From contig CM036753.1 in NCBI GenBank assembly GCA_020796225.1, forward strand, positions 62,962,865 through 63,026,864: a DNA stretch of 64,000 bases, written 5' to 3'. Shown here in pieces: positions 1 through 10,997 of the stretch. Source of the stretch: Arion vulgaris. Its lineage: Eukaryota > Mollusca > Gastropoda > Stylommatophora > Arionidae. The notes beneath the pieces are model-generated. The model was not told where the DNA came from. It saw only the letters and a list, made by a program, of their open reading frames with translations, and ran no database searches. The position numbers were made by a program, and so were the translations under genes. Position 1 is the stretch's first letter. Each line of letters begins with the position of its first letter.

Positions 1-420
1 GTAGACACTTCATCTCTGTCGTGACTAGCACTCCCAGCATTCTGCGTAGACACTTCATCTCTGTCGTGACTAGCACTCCCAGCATTCTGCGTAGACACTT
101 CATCTCTGTCGTGACTAGCACTCCAGCATTCTGCAGACATCATCTCTGTCGTACTAGCACCAGCATTCTGCGACACTTCATCTCTGTCGTGACTAGCACT
201 CCCAGCATTCTGCGTAGACACTTCATCTCTGTCGTGACTAGCACTCCCAGCATTCTGCGTAGACACTTCATCTCTGTCGTGACTAGCACTCCCAGCATTC
301 TGCGTAGACACTTCATCTCTGTCGTGACTAGCACTCCCAGCATTCTGCGTAGACACTTCATCTCTGTCGTGATGCCTCCAGCATTCTGCAGACATCATCT
401 CTGTCGTGATACCCGCATTC
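1..420. repeat. 45-bp tandem array (satellite) derived from LINE-D coding sequence
   Basis: About nine head-to-tail copies of a 45-bp unit run in from the window edge; copies near 121-180 and 361-430 are shortened by small deletions. Read on the minus strand, the unit is exactly 15 codons and encodes RMLGVLVTTEMKCLR. This matches the conserved C-terminal stretch of LINE-D copies at 13640 and 62097. Because the unit is a multiple of three, both strands stay open for long distances; these frames are a by-product of the repeat, not a gene. The array probably continues outside the window. Confidence 0.95.
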
Positions 421-928
421 TGCGTAGACCTAATCTGTCGTACAGCGTTCTTCTGTCGTTTGATGTCAGTCCAGGTTTGACACTGATAGCATAATGTTAG
501 AAGAAATATTGTGCTGAACAATGCAGTGCTCTTTTAGTGTTCATGGTGACATGGAAGAGTTTATTACAAGTGAAATATATACACACTGCTTGGAAGTCTC
601 TATCTTCTCTTAGATGTGCCGCCTGCAGCAGATAATCATGAAAATTAACAACTTTGAGATTGAGACAGAAGAACTAAATAAAATGTCTAAACACACAATT
701 ACATCTCAGTCTCTTTCAAAATACCGAAAGTATCATCGATAGAACACCCTTACCGTAGCTCTAGTGGTGATTCTGAACTTTTCACCACTCAGAAAATACC
801 GGGATCAATTTTAGGTTCGGTAAATTTAGGAAAATGGCCGTGTAGAAAATTGAACATTCTTATAAAAATAAAATTGTAGAACATCTAAATCTTAACTTGC
901 TTTTCTGAGAACAGGAACTTTTGACAAC
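421..928. other. No gene recognised
   Basis: AT-rich sequence with no long frame and no repeat family that I recognise. The first 60 bases are a decayed continuation of the 45-bp array. Confidence 0.5.
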
Positions 929-990
929 TTTAAGATAGGGTATTGTGGGTAATTGCTGTCCGTTCAATGACTCCATGTACATTTGTATTC
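929..990 (-). mobile_element. Short LINE-A fragment
   Basis: About 60 bases nearly identical to 2372-2440, which is the part of LINE-A encoding the segment just after the reverse-transcriptase palm (minus strand, PTIPHLKEI in the longer copy). It is a truncated relic with no function of its own. Confidence 0.7.
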
Positions 991-1169
991 CTTTTTGATA
1001 AGTTTTTATGCTTCTTTAAGTGAGATTCTGTGGTGGAATTGTTCATTTTATAATGCCTGCTTTCACAAGTCTACCAGAGGCCTCGTTACCTGTAATGTTA
1101 CAGTATGCTGGAATCTATTGCAGTGATACTTTGCTGTTGGCGGGGAAAGTTGTTATAAGTGTTCTTCTT

Positions 1170-1765
1170 CCTATTCTTCAGCGATCTATGGACATGCGCT
1201 TAGTTTACTGTGGACCACAAACTTTGCAGTCAGCATCAGGTCTGTCAGGTTTCCCAAAAGCTTAGTTTTTAGGTCGACTGGGTGTGGCCACATGTTGCTT
1301 CTCAGGTCACCCAGGAAAGGACAGTCTTGCAGGACATGCTCCTGTGTCTGTTCGCTGCTTACACTGGTAGAGAGCTGTTTGACTTATTTCTAGTCTATAT
1401 AAGCGTTTGTTTAGTATGCAGTATCCGGTAAGCAGGTGAGTGTTCAATCACAGCCAGGTTAGCACAGGCCAGACAACTGGCCGGGTATTCCTGACCGAGA
1501 TAAGAAAAGGGATCTGGAAATTTCCCAAATTCTTACCTGAGCCCGAAGGCCCAGTAGTTTATAGTTGGCTCTGGTTCAATAGCCGTTCTTATTAAGCGGT
1601 TCTCAAGTTTTGTTGGCGAGTCTTGAGAACCGACATACTGTCGCACAGAAAGACTATATTTGATCCTTCAAGTCTTTGTTCTTTTAGTATCTTTGTAGCC
1701 TCTATGATTCTGCTCTGTAGTTTGTTGAGAGCTCTCCAGGAAATATATTAAACTACCATAATTTT
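1170..1765 (-). mobile_element. LINE-C remnant: RNase H tail and C-terminal Cys/His knuckle
   Basis: On the minus strand, 1760-1600 translates to an RNase H segment (NIVFLCDSMSVLKT), where the Asp before Ser is the usual catalytic position. About 1385-1195 reads EHVLQDCPFLGDL and continues open to a stop near 1192. With the upstream Cys residues this forms the Cys/His knuckle (C-x-C ... H-x4-C) typical of the end of RNase H-bearing non-LTR retrotransposon ORF2. At least one frameshift separates the two blocks, so the copy is dead. Related pieces lie at 20742, 31377, 35112 and 41800. An 81-codon plus-strand frame at 1020-1265 is only the antisense of this element. Confidence 0.75.
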
Positions 1766-1837
1766 CAATAAAAATAGGATGACAATACCTTCACTTATTC
1801 TATACCATTTAACATTTTAATAATAATTTCTCTCGTA

Positions 1838-2440
1838 CCGTTATATGTTACATAGGGCCTACAAGTAATTTATCCATACTGCTCTATCCTGGACAACTCG
1901 CTCAATCTCCTCCATGGAACTGAGACCGATATTTCTTGCCTCTCTCAGCAAAGTTCGTTTCAGGTCTCCTTAGGTCGACCTCTCTTTCTTGAAGCGTTTG
2001 CATTCTACTTCAATGCCTGCTTTGATATTCGTTGATCATTTCTCCTCAAGGTGTGCCCAACATATCTCCATCTTCTCTTTCTTATAACAGTTGTCACTAG
2101 TGGTTGACCAGACACTTCTATGATTTCATCACTTCTCCTGAATTCGTTCAATTTTATATTCATTATTTTTCGCAGACATCTATTTTCAAATGCATTCAAC
2201 TTGCTTTCTATATCTTTAGTCATTTTCCAAATCTCGCTAGCATATGTTAGATTGATACAAATATGAATTGAAAATTCGTAATTTAGTTTTAATACTATAT
2301 AACTTGCAGTTCCATATTTTATTTAGACTTTTAAAAGCTGATGTTGCTTTACCAATTCGTATCATAATTTCTTTAAGATGGGGTATTGTGGGTAATTGCT
2401 GTCCATTCGATGACTCCATGTACATTTGTATTCACGTACA
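1838..2440 (-). mobile_element. LINE-A remnant, 3' part of ORF2
   Basis: The minus strand encodes the C-terminal part of a non-LTR retrotransposon ORF2. First comes a piece ending in KTKLRIFNSYLYQS (2425-2240). After a frameshift near 2235 comes TKDIESKLNAFENRCLRKIM ... RKRRWRYVGHTLRRND (2223-2005), the pattern that follows the thumb of RTE/L2-like reverse transcriptases. The 3' end near 1838 is shared with 27780, 41445, 57715 and 59040. It lacks the endonuclease and the catalytic palm and is not functional. The clade cannot be fixed without an alignment. Confidence 0.85.
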
Positions 2441-3061
2441 CATGTACAATGTACCACGTTAGTGGCGTAGAAACGTGGCTTATCACGTCATTAACCACTG
2501 TAATGACGTTTCACACAGATTCCGCTCTTTCCCTGTGTACTAAACCTTGTAATCCAAGTTTTTAGCGTCATTAAAACATGTAGAATAAATATTTATATAT
2601 ATACATAGTGCATTCGATGATACACGGTGTTTATAAAGTCACAAAGTCGCGGTACAGTGACATTTACTGCCGGGCGAAACTACGTCAAGACTAATGTGGT
2701 TTTCAAGACGCCTAAAAAATTGTATTGTAGGTTGTTATTATTCATCAATATATTACTGCTCTTGGCTGGCTTGTATTGGGTAAAGTATCTGTGAACACGA
2801 CTTGTGAGTCTGGAATTTCAGCACATATTGTCGAATTTCTTCTTCAGTATATTTGCCTCAATTATGAAAGACATATTGCACCAAAAATACGATGTTTTCA
2901 ATGGTTAACACCATTTTCTTTCAGCAATGAAATCCTGAATATAACAACGGCTTGTTGTATAATGCTACACACAGGATTGTGGAACTCAGAATATCCAGAC
3001 GTAAATTTTCATCATTCATTACGTACTTGCTCAAATATTTTCAAAATTCACTGCACACCGA
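2441..3061. other. No gene recognised
   Basis: Contains an open frame of 96 codons (2776-3066, plus) that resembles nothing I know and runs into the tandem array. No splice, codon or domain evidence supports it. Confidence 0.4.
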
Positions 3062-3249
3062 CTTGATAAACACAATGTATATATTAATGTGCACATCGAC
3101 TTTATAAACACACTGTATATATTAATGTGCACATCGACTTTATAAACACACTGTATATAGTAATGTGCACATCGACTTTATAAACACACTGAATATATTA
3201 ATGTGCACATCGACTTTATAAACACACTGTATATATTAATGTGCACATC

Positions 3250-3258
<9 letters not shown>
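3062..3258. repeat. 38-bp tandem array, left part
   Basis: Five copies of a 38-bp unit containing GTGCACATCGACTTTATAAA. The array is broken at 3259 by a LINE insertion and resumes at 3920 in the middle of a unit. Confidence 0.95.
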
Positions 3259-3290
<32 letters not shown>

Positions 3291-3919
3291 CCTTTTCATC
3301 TTTACAGACGGTCAATAGGCAAGTGTTTTACTGTGACAACTTCTGAGTTTTCGCTTTTCTCTTGTTGTTCAGCTCGTACATAAGTCTCTTCTCAAAAGAC
3401 TCTGCGCCCTTCCGTAATTTGGCTTTTCACACAACTCTGTCATCAGCTAGTCCCTCCCATGTGCTGGGATCTATAGAAAAGTTTTTCATTGAGGTTTGCA
3501 GACATCTTTATATCTGAGCAGTGGTCTGCCCTGGTGCATCTTCCCTCCGAAAGTTCACAGAACAACATTTGTTTTGGTATGCGATAAGTTTCCATTCTTC
3601 TCACATGTCCCAACCATCTTAGTCGTCTACTGCTGAGCATGCCCATGATGGAAGGCAGATTTGCACGTTGTAGTACTTCAGAGTTGGTTATCTTGTCGTA
3701 CCACCTGCTGTTCATAATCTTGCGGAGACATCGAAGGTGAAAGATGTTAAGTCTCTCTCGTGTCTTGAGTAGGCTGTCCATGTTTCTGAGCCATATAGTA
3801 AAGAACTAATTACACAGGCTCGATATATTTGAGTCTTCGTCTGCAATGTCAATTTTTGTTGTCCCACGCTCGCTTTGATAGTATGCCGAATGTAGTAGCC
3901 GCACTCCCTATACGAGCGT
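3259..3919 (-). mobile_element. 5'-truncated LINE-E inserted in the 38-bp array
   Basis: The minus-strand reading includes LNIFHLRCLRKIMNSRWYDK and SSRRLRWLGHVRRMETYRIP, the C-terminal region of a non-LTR ORF2, followed by frame-broken sequence. The 3' end is a TA-rich tail (about 3259-3287). The ends are flanked by the same 12 bases, ATCGACTTTATA, at 3247-3258 and 3920-3931. That sequence is part of the satellite unit, so this is a clean target-site duplication. It is a single retrotransposition, 5'-truncated to about 660 bp, that happened after the array existed. Confidence 0.85.
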
Positions 3920-5002
3920 ATCGACTTTATAAACACACTGTATATACAAGTAATGTGCACAGCGACTTTATAAACACACTGTATTTATTAATGTGCACAT
4001 CGACTTTATAAACACACTGTATATATTAATGTGCACATCGACTTTATAAACACCCTGTATATATTAATGTGCACATCGACTTTATAAACACCCTGTATAT
4101 ATTAATGTGCACAGCGACTTTATAAACACCCTGTATATACAAGTAATGTGCACATCGACTTTATAAACACACTGTATATACAAGTAATGTGCACATCGAC
4201 TTTATAAACACACTGTATATATGAATGTGCATATCGACTTTATAAACACACTGTATATATGAATGTGCACATCGACTTTATAAACACAATGTATATATGA
4301 ATGTGCACATCGACTTTATAAACACACTGTATATATGAATGTGCACATCGACTTTATAAACACACTGTATATATTAATGTGCACATCGACTTTATAAACA
4401 CCCTGTATATACAAGTAATGTGCACATCGACTTTATAAACACACTGTATATATGAATGTGCACATCGACTTTATAAACACAATGTATATATGAATGTGCA
4501 CATCGACTTTATAAACACACTGTATATATGAATGTGCACATCGACTTTATAAACACCCTGTATATATTAATGTGCACATCGACTTTATAAACACCCTGTA
4601 TATACAAGTAATGTGCACATCGACTTTATAAACACACTGTATATATGAATGTGCACATCGACTTTATAAACACACTGTATATACAAGTAATGTGCACATC
4701 GACTTTATAAACACAATGTATATATGAATGTGCACATCGACTTTATAAACACCCTGTATATACAAGTAATGTGCACATCGACTTTATAAACACAATGTAT
4801 ATATGAATGTGCACATCGACTTTATAAACACACTGTATATACAAGTAATGTGCACATCGACTTTATAAACACACTGTATATATGAATGTGCACATCGACT
4901 TTATAAACACAATGTATATATGAATGTGCACATCGACTTTATAAACACCCTGTATATACAAGTAATGTGCACATCGACTTTATAAACACACTGTATATAC
5001 TG
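3920..5002. repeat. 38/41-bp tandem array, right part
   Basis: About 27 copies of the same unit. Two length types alternate: a 38-bp form with ATATATTAAT or ATATATGAAT, and a 41-bp form with ATATACAAGTAAT. Units of both types recur in blocks, suggesting amplification of multi-unit segments (higher-order structure). Confidence 0.95.
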
Positions 5003-5269
5003 TGGTAGATACTGCTAACAAAGTAAATATGAAAGCTTGATTTCATAAAACAATTGCTGTCAAAATTAGGTAATATTTGCAGTACGCAAAGAGTTAGGTT
5101 TTTGAGATATTCTGCTATCACAGACTCCAACAAGTGAGCGGGACACAAACAAATAATAAAATACATATTCTTAAAGATGCCATGGCATATAGAGACTCAC
5201 TGAAGAGGAAATAAAAATGGTAGATTGTTATATAGTTTAATAAGACACGAGGGGTTGCTACATAGGATA

Positions 5270-6184
5270 CTATCCTTTGAAACAGAGTGCTAGAGAACAA
5301 TACTCAACTCATTCTATACTTTGAAACAGAGTGCTAGAGAACAGTACTCAACTCATTCTATACTTTGATACAGAGTGCTAGAGAACAGTACTCAACTCAT
5401 TCTATACTTTGATACAGTGCTAGAGAACAGTACTCAACTCATTCTATACTTTGAAACAGAGTGCTAGAGAACAGTACTCAACTCATTCTATACTTTGATA
5501 CAGAGTGCTAGAGAACAGTACTCAACTCATTCTATACTTTGATACAGTGCTAGAGAACAGTACTCAACTCATTCTATTCTTTGATACAGAGTGCTAGAGA
5601 ACAATGCTCAACTCATTCTATACTTTGATACAGAGTGCTAGAGAACAATACTCAACTCATTCTATACTTTGATACAGAGTGCTAGAGAACAATACTCAAC
5701 TCATTCTATACTTTGATACAGTGCTAGAGAACAATACTTAACTCATTCTATACTTTGATACAGTGCTAGAGAACAATACTTAACTCATTCTATACTTTGA
5801 TACAGTGCTAGAGAACAATACTCAACTCATTCTATACTTTGATACAGAGTGCTAGAGAACAATACTTAACTCATTCTATACTTTGATACAGTGCTAGAGA
5901 ACAATACTTAACTCCTTCTATACTTTGATACAGTGCTAGAGAACAATACTCAACTCATTCTATACTTTGATACAGAGTGCTAGAGAACAATACTCAACTC
6001 ATTCTATACTTTGATACAGAGTGCTAGAGAACAATACTCAACTCATTCTATACTTTGATACAGAGTGCTAGAGAACAATACTTAACTCCTTCTATACTTT
6101 GATACAGTGCTAGAGAACAATACTCAACTCATTCTATACTTTGATACAGAGTGCTAGAGAACAATACTGAACTCATTCTATACT
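5270..6184. repeat. 44/42-bp tandem array
   Basis: About 21 copies of a unit containing TTTGATACAGAGTGCTAGAG, in a 44-bp form and a 42-bp form lacking AG (CAGTGC in place of CAGAGTGC). Both forms are interspersed. Confidence 0.95.
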
Positions 6185-6199
6185 AATAACCACCATGAT

Positions 6200-6330
6200 T
6201 TACTGACTTATTCCTCTCCGCTCCACGTGGAGCATAGGGCATTAACAGTTGTTCTCCCGGTCATGCCTGTTTTCTTTAGGGTCTCCCAGGTTATTTGAGC
6301 ACGTTTAAGAAAACTTCGTCTTCAGGTTTG
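6200..6330 (-). mobile_element. LINE C-terminal fragment
   Basis: The minus strand reads AQITWETLKKTGMTGRTTVN and then ALCSTWSGEE before a stop, the common last residues of RTE/L2-like ORF2 proteins. Only the extreme C terminus is present. Confidence 0.6.
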
Positions 6331-6359
6331 TATATATAAGTTTGTAACTAGTAAAACAC

Positions 6360-6379
<20 letters not shown>

Positions 6380-6397
<18 letters not shown>

Positions 6398-6985
6398 TGT
6401 TCCTTTCGTGCCAAAGGCGGCACATAGGGCAGAGGTTTTAGATCTCCATGTGATACGGTTCTTTGCTAGCAGTTGCAGATCTTGTATGGTTTTACATCCC
6501 AATAGTTTACTTTCTTGTTGGATGGTTCTTCGAAGAGTGGTCTTTGGTCTTCCACGTTTTCTTTTCCCAACTGGTGACCACATAAGGACTTGTCGATTTA
6601 GTCTCTTTTCGTCTTATCTAAGCACATGACCTAAATATTTCCACCGTCGTTTCCTTATAATATTTGATATGGGTTGTTGGTGTGTTCTATCTCTCACTGT
6701 GTTGTTAGAAACGAAATCACTCCATTTGACTTTTAATAATTTTCGTAGACATTTATTCTCAAAGCTGTCCAGTTTCTTATCAATTTTCTTTGTTGATTTC
6801 CAACTTTCACAACCGTAGGTCAGTACAGGAATCACACATGACCTAAATAATTTAACTTTTGTGCATATACTAAAGTCTTGAGATTGCCAGATATTCGTTA
6901 ATTTAGTGAAGGCATTAGCTGCTATAGCAATACGAGAGTTTATTTCTTTCATCGTGTCTCCGTTGTTTGATATATATATATACAC
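6380..6985 (-). mobile_element. LINE-G remnant, nearly intact C-terminal third of ORF2
   Basis: The minus strand is open from 6985 to 6392 except for one in-frame TAA at 6614-6616. It reads [16 protein letters not shown] (end of the palm), then VIPVLTYGCESW, then ENKCLRKLLKVKWSDF, IIRKRRWKYLGHVLR and GKRKRGRPKTTLRRTI, and ends ALCAAFGTKGTN. This is the classic order for the C-terminal half of a non-LTR reverse transcriptase. The palm and endonuclease are missing. It is the best-preserved LINE tail in the window. Confidence 0.85.
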
Positions 6986-7008
6986 GTATATATAAATCGT
7001 ATATAAGA

Positions 7009-7010
<2 letters not shown>

Positions 7011-7102
<92 letters not shown>
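7011..7102. repeat. (TA)n microsatellite
   Basis: About 46 uninterrupted TA dinucleotides. Length is likely polymorphic and may be unreliable in the assembly. Confidence 0.98.
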
Positions 7103-7106
<4 letters not shown>

Positions 7107-7329
7107 GTGTGATTCCTATTGCAAATCACGTAAACACAAAATATCTGTGTGATACAAATTTTGATGTCACAAAACAATCGTAGTTAGAACTCGTTAGCAT
7201 TCATGGTATAGAAAGAGTTAAAACTTCATGGTCAAAGAGGAGGAAAATATAGGCTTTCTATGAGAACATTGTGAAACATTGGCTCATATACAATATCATG
7301 TCTTAGAAACTGAAATGCTTTGGTAATAG

Positions 7330-7610
7330 TAAAGGTTAGTAATCACAATGGTTTAGAGAGAGAGAGAGAGAATAGTAAAGTTTAGTAATCACAATGGCTT
7401 AGAGAGAGAGAGAGAGAGAGAAGAGAAGAGAGAGAGAGAGAGCAATGGTGAAGTTTAGTAATCAGATGGCTTAGAGAGAGAGAGAGAGAGAGAGAGAGAG
7501 CAACGGTGAAGTTTAGCAATCACGATGGTTTAAAGAGAGAGAGAGAGAGAAAGAGAGCAATAGTAAAGGTTAGTAATCAAATGGCGTAGAGAGAGAGAGG
7601 GGCAATAATG
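7330..7610. repeat. GA-rich composite repeat
   Basis: Five copies of a short segment (AGGTTAGTAATCACAATGGC and variants) are separated by (GA)n runs of 12-40 bases. The composite unit is roughly 60-75 bp. Confidence 0.85.
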
Positions 7611-7799
7611 AAGGGCATTGTTAATGGAAGAACAAGATAGGGAACGATCAAGACGACTGTTGCAACAGAACATGAAAACAGCGTTGAATATGACGAGGGA
7701 GGAGGCAGAAGAATTAGCTGGAGACTGAATCTTTCAGGCGAGATCTGATGGAGCTACTTCATGCAAAGAATATGCTACTTGGGGACTGACGGTGCTGGA

Positions 7800-8045
7800 G
7801 GGAACACTTCAGATGAAGAAAACAAGGAACTCAGAAAGCATATTGTAATATGTAGTGACATTGGGGTATAGAATATCAACATTGTTCAGATGAAGAGAAA
7901 CAATTAATGTAGGAGAATCACATTGATTGTGTAATATGCAGAAACATTAAGGTATAGCATATCAGACTGGTTCCGATGAAGAGAAACAATGTCAGAGAAT
8001 CACATTGATTATGTAATATGCAGAGACATTGGGGTATCGATTTAT
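7800..8045. repeat. Diverged tandem repeat, about 80-87 bp, three copies
   Basis: The segment beginning GATGAAGAGAAACAAT and including ACATTGGGGTAT recurs near 7810, 7888 and 7975 with small indels. No coding signal is seen. Confidence 0.75.
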
Positions 8046-8176
8046 TCTGAAGATTGTCGTAAGGGATATTGTACATTGAAACAAAATGATCACACTTGAT
8101 CACAATTATTTGGACAGTCTAACTTGAATATGATGTTCATAAATTTACACGTAACTGAAGTCTGGAGAATGTGGAG

Positions 8177-8337
8177 CAGTGGCGGCTCGTCATTAAGGGC
8201 CAGTGGTGCCGGGCCCACCAAAAATAAGGTGTAACGTATTTATTATTTTATACATTACAATATAGCCTAACCGAAACCATAATTTTTCCGAAAATATCTG
8301 TCTGCCCCCCAACAAAAATGATCACGAGTCACCGCTG
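8177..8337. mobile_element. hAT-type MITE, 161 bp
   Basis: Terminal inverted repeats start CAGTGGCGGCTCGT and end ACGAGTCACCGCTG. The element is flanked by a perfect 8-bp duplication, ATGTGGAG, at 8169-8176 and 8338-8345. A CAGTG-type terminus with an 8-bp target duplication is the signature of the hAT superfamily. It is too short to encode a transposase and so is non-autonomous. A second copy is at 33162-33327. Confidence 0.9.
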
Positions 8338-8345
8338 ATGTGGAG

Positions 8346-8952
8346 TAACCATAATGTCACAGTGATTTAGAAGCATTGTCTTGAATACAAACTGAGAATT
8401 ATTTTTATCGTTATCAACAAATATCGAGTTATCTGACTCTCAAAGTCATCGGCAAACTCATACTTCATATCCAGATCATTAACATATAAACAAGACAATC
8501 TAGCGACTGCTTTATACAGTAATGTCTGTGCACACTGCAACGTTTTGTTGTGACGACTGTTTCCTTCGGCGTGAATTGAAAATTTAAGTGGCGGAAGGTA
8601 GTGTTGACACTCTGGCGTTGCCTTATGCATCTAATGCATGTGAAAGCTGCTGGTTTGTGTCGAATGCTTGTTTGCTTCACGAGTCCACGGGAGAAAATGA
8701 TGACACGTTTGAGTGGTGTTTGCTGGTACAGAAACGTAGCAAATTTATGAACAACTCGATGCCGTGAAGTTGGAACCGTGATTATGACAGACTTGGATAT
8801 TGTAGAGAAGTACTGACGTGTTCAGAAATATTTACATGTTGAAGTAAATAACTTTTAATAGGCCGTAGAAGTAGCATTATCGTTTCAATTTGAAATACAA
8901 GTGTGGAGTTATTACATCTTTACAAAAACATCACAAAATTCATGAGTAGAGC
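8346..8952. other. 3' flank of the GPCR gene; no other gene seen
   Basis: Holds the presumed 3' untranslated region of the minus-strand GPCR. The only polyadenylation-like hexamer found close to the stop is a minus-strand ATTAAA at 8854-8859, about 95 bases downstream. Small minus-strand frames here show no recognisable domain. Confidence 0.4.
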
Positions 8953-10080
8953 TCACATTGTTGTGGAGAAATTTGTGACATACGTTTCTGAATTGTGCCC
9001 TCCGTTTGTAGACACCATCGAGTAGTGTTCCTTCCTTCGTCTCTTTGACACCAGATTGGAAAAAATGGTTACCCTCCCTTGAAGAGTAAACAAAAACATA
9101 ACCTCTTTTCGAAAATGTTTCCCAGTTAAGCAGTAAATAAAAAAGTTGCACGCGTAGTGAGACAAACACACGACCTCCACTACTTTCCGAACTTCTAGAT
9201 ACGTAAATAATTTAGTCCAGGTTTTGTCAATCCGAATTTCTTCATCCGACAAAAAATGTCACCCGATAGGAAATAAATGTTGCAGGAAGAGTAAGATGGA
9301 GGCGCTGAGTTGTGTGATGATTAAATAAAAGGGGACGGCGAGAAGTGTAACAGTGGAAGCTGTGCTGCTTCCTCCTCGAGTCTGCTGTCGTCTCATCAAG
9401 TCGTTTTTGGAGATTTTAAATATTTCCATCAAAACGAGAATATTGAAAACAAGAACTATGACGGGAACAAGTCCAAAAGCAAAGGTTTCTGTTATCAAAG
9501 TCCAAATGGTGGAAAAACTGGTCTCATTATTGATCATTGCTTCAAGTCGAAAGTTGCATGTTCCTTCCATCTCGTGGTATGTCCATATGTAGATCTGTGC
9601 TGTTGATAGTGCAACAGAAAACAACGCCAGACAACCAACAACAATCGCAGCACGTTGAACTGTACACAGCTTTTCTTTCAGAAATGGATGACAGACAGCG
9701 ACGTACCGCTCCCCAGTGAAACCAAGCACTAGGAATGTTGACAAATACTGCGGGATATAGAACAGAAAGTGAAAAATCTCACAGCTCACATAATTGTTAT
9801 AAACGTTATAACCCCAGGCGATGTGTAAGGTATGCAGAAGATGAAGAAGCAAAAACAGTAAGTCGGATATTGACAGCGCTCCTAGGTAGACTGCTGATGA
9901 ATTATTCCGTCGCATGCGCTGTCCCAACCAAATATGTGCTGAAATCGGATTTCCGATGAATCCAATAGCATACCAGATTGGTGGTATCACCCGTTCCGCC
10001 ATAGGGCCTGCTGGTGCGAACTCTTCTAAGATAGCCATCCTAGTAGGGTATCTGATGAATAGATTGGACGTGTTGTTCAT
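8953..10080 (-). CDS. Class A (rhodopsin-like) peptide-type GPCR with one in-frame TGA
   Basis: The frame has 375 codons from ATG (10080-10078) to TGA (8955-8953), the normal length for an invertebrate neuropeptide receptor. N-glycosylation sequons lie at N2/N3 and N185. TM1 (about 32-54) has the GN pair; TM2 has LSISDLLF with Asp73. Cys100 and Cys175 should form the extracellular disulfide. TM3 ends in GERYVAVCHP (the E/DRY motif, 124-126). TM5 has FGLVPVIVLVFN and TM6 has LLAVPFYLIIT. TM7 and helix 8 read CNFFIYCLTGKHFRKE, an NPxxY variant with Phe for Pro, as in FMRFamide-receptor-like families. Codon 274 (9259-9261) is TGA, between TM6 and TM7; the same frame continues without other damage for 100 codons. 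It could be a recent pseudogene, a sequence error (TGG would give Trp) or a recoded codon. The ligand cannot be named. A spliced 5' exon is likely. Confidence 0.85.
9259..9261 (-). other. In-frame TGA interrupting the GPCR
   Basis: Minus-strand context is ATC GGG TGA CAT TTT. It lies in the TM6-TM7 loop. Upstream and downstream frames are identical, so this is a single-codon change and not an indel. A GT-AG intron cannot remove it cleanly here, since the nearest AG follows within about 25 bases. Confidence 0.9.
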
Positions 10081-10087
10081 GATGTAT

Positions 10088-10110
10088 CTGAAAATAATGA
10101 AGAAATATAA
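10088..10110 (-). promoter_or_regulatory. Probable splice acceptor in the 5' region of the GPCR
   Basis: On the minus strand a pyrimidine-rich run (TATATTTCTTCATTATTTTC) ends in AG at 10089-10088. This is seven bases before the ATG at 10080. The position suggests an intron in the 5' untranslated region, with the coding region in one exon. The partner donor was not found with confidence. Confidence 0.5.
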
Positions 10111-10224
10111 CAAAGTTAATCATATCCATTTCTACATTTTTCACTTGCATGATAAAACTATATGTTCAGTTTTGTTTAGTCGTCGGATCATCATAAATGC
10201 AGATTGTATAAATTAGTCCATATT

Positions 10225-10330
10225 GCTCCGCTCTCTTCCTCAGCATATCTCTCAATGTGTAGCAACTAACGACACCGGTTCTTTGTTGTTTTACTATGCT
10301 TCTTTAGGTACCAGTATATTGCTCCTGTCT
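10225..10330. repeat. Dispersed repeat fragment
   Basis: Shares a diverged segment (order TCCATAT ... CTCCG ... AGCAACTAAC ... ACCGGTTC) with 18660-18740. Origin unknown; it could be part of a LINE. Confidence 0.4.
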
Positions 10331-10395
10331 AGCTACTCCACATATGACTTGTTATTCTTGTAGTTTGGTTAGGGTTGTAAATTCACCACTATTAC

Positions 10396-10935
10396 TTGAA
10401 TCATTTACACGTCCTCTCTTCCCTAGGGACTTCTGAATATCAGCCTGGTCCATTGCTTCCTCGATTTTTACAGCAGTCACACCTGCAAGCATATTGTGAG
10501 TCTGCGCGTGGAATGGGTGGACATCATTCGGGACCACATCTCAAGAAAATAGCTTGGTTGTACACACCTGGACATGCTGGTGTGCAGGGTAACGAACGTG
10601 TTGACTTTCTTGCAAACAATGTCTCTACTCAAGCGGGCAGAAGTATGGACAGAGCCGATGTTATCAATGCGGTAGGTCTCATTTATGTAATATGGGCGAG
10701 TCTCAGGCACTGGAACGTGTGTGAGAATTAGGAGTTAAGTTTGGATATGCCAGACAGTGTCGTCTTCATGGTAGAGAGAGAAGGTATATACTAATCAACG
10801 TATCATGGGGATGGCGAGATAGTACACTTTAGGATGGTTGTTCCAGAGGAGGACAGAGCACACATGGGAATGCCCAATGTCCATGACATTGATCGCATAA
10901 CATAACATAATACATAACATAACATAACCAATTAG
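10396..10935 (+). mobile_element. LINE-C remnant: RNase H domain end and 3' tail
   Basis: The plus strand encodes IAWLYTPGHAGVQGNERVDF followed by LAN, the C-terminal signature of retroelement RNase H, where the His of PGHAG and the Asp of ERVD are active-site residues. Downstream a shifted frame carries the linker leading to a CCHC-like end. The element closes with a (CATAA)n tail at about 10895-10935, a typical simple-repeat tail. The frame is broken after about 10730. Its middle part is also present on the minus strand at 30165-30260. Confidence 0.8.
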
Positions 10936-10997
10936 TAGTGATTAAATTAATAATGCTCTAGTCGGTTATACGTGTACTCTGTAACCATTATCCATTC

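Noticed and set aside
21..494. 157-codon plus-strand frame and matching minus-strand frame
   Set aside because: Pure by-product of a 45-bp (3x15) tandem repeat; no start context, domain or splice evidence.
1020..1265. 81-codon plus-strand frame
   Set aside because: Antisense of the LINE-C C terminus, whose minus-strand codons are clearly conserved.
9353..10216. Plus-strand frames of 60-100 codons overlapping the GPCR
   Set aside because: Antisense shadows of the receptor coding sequence.
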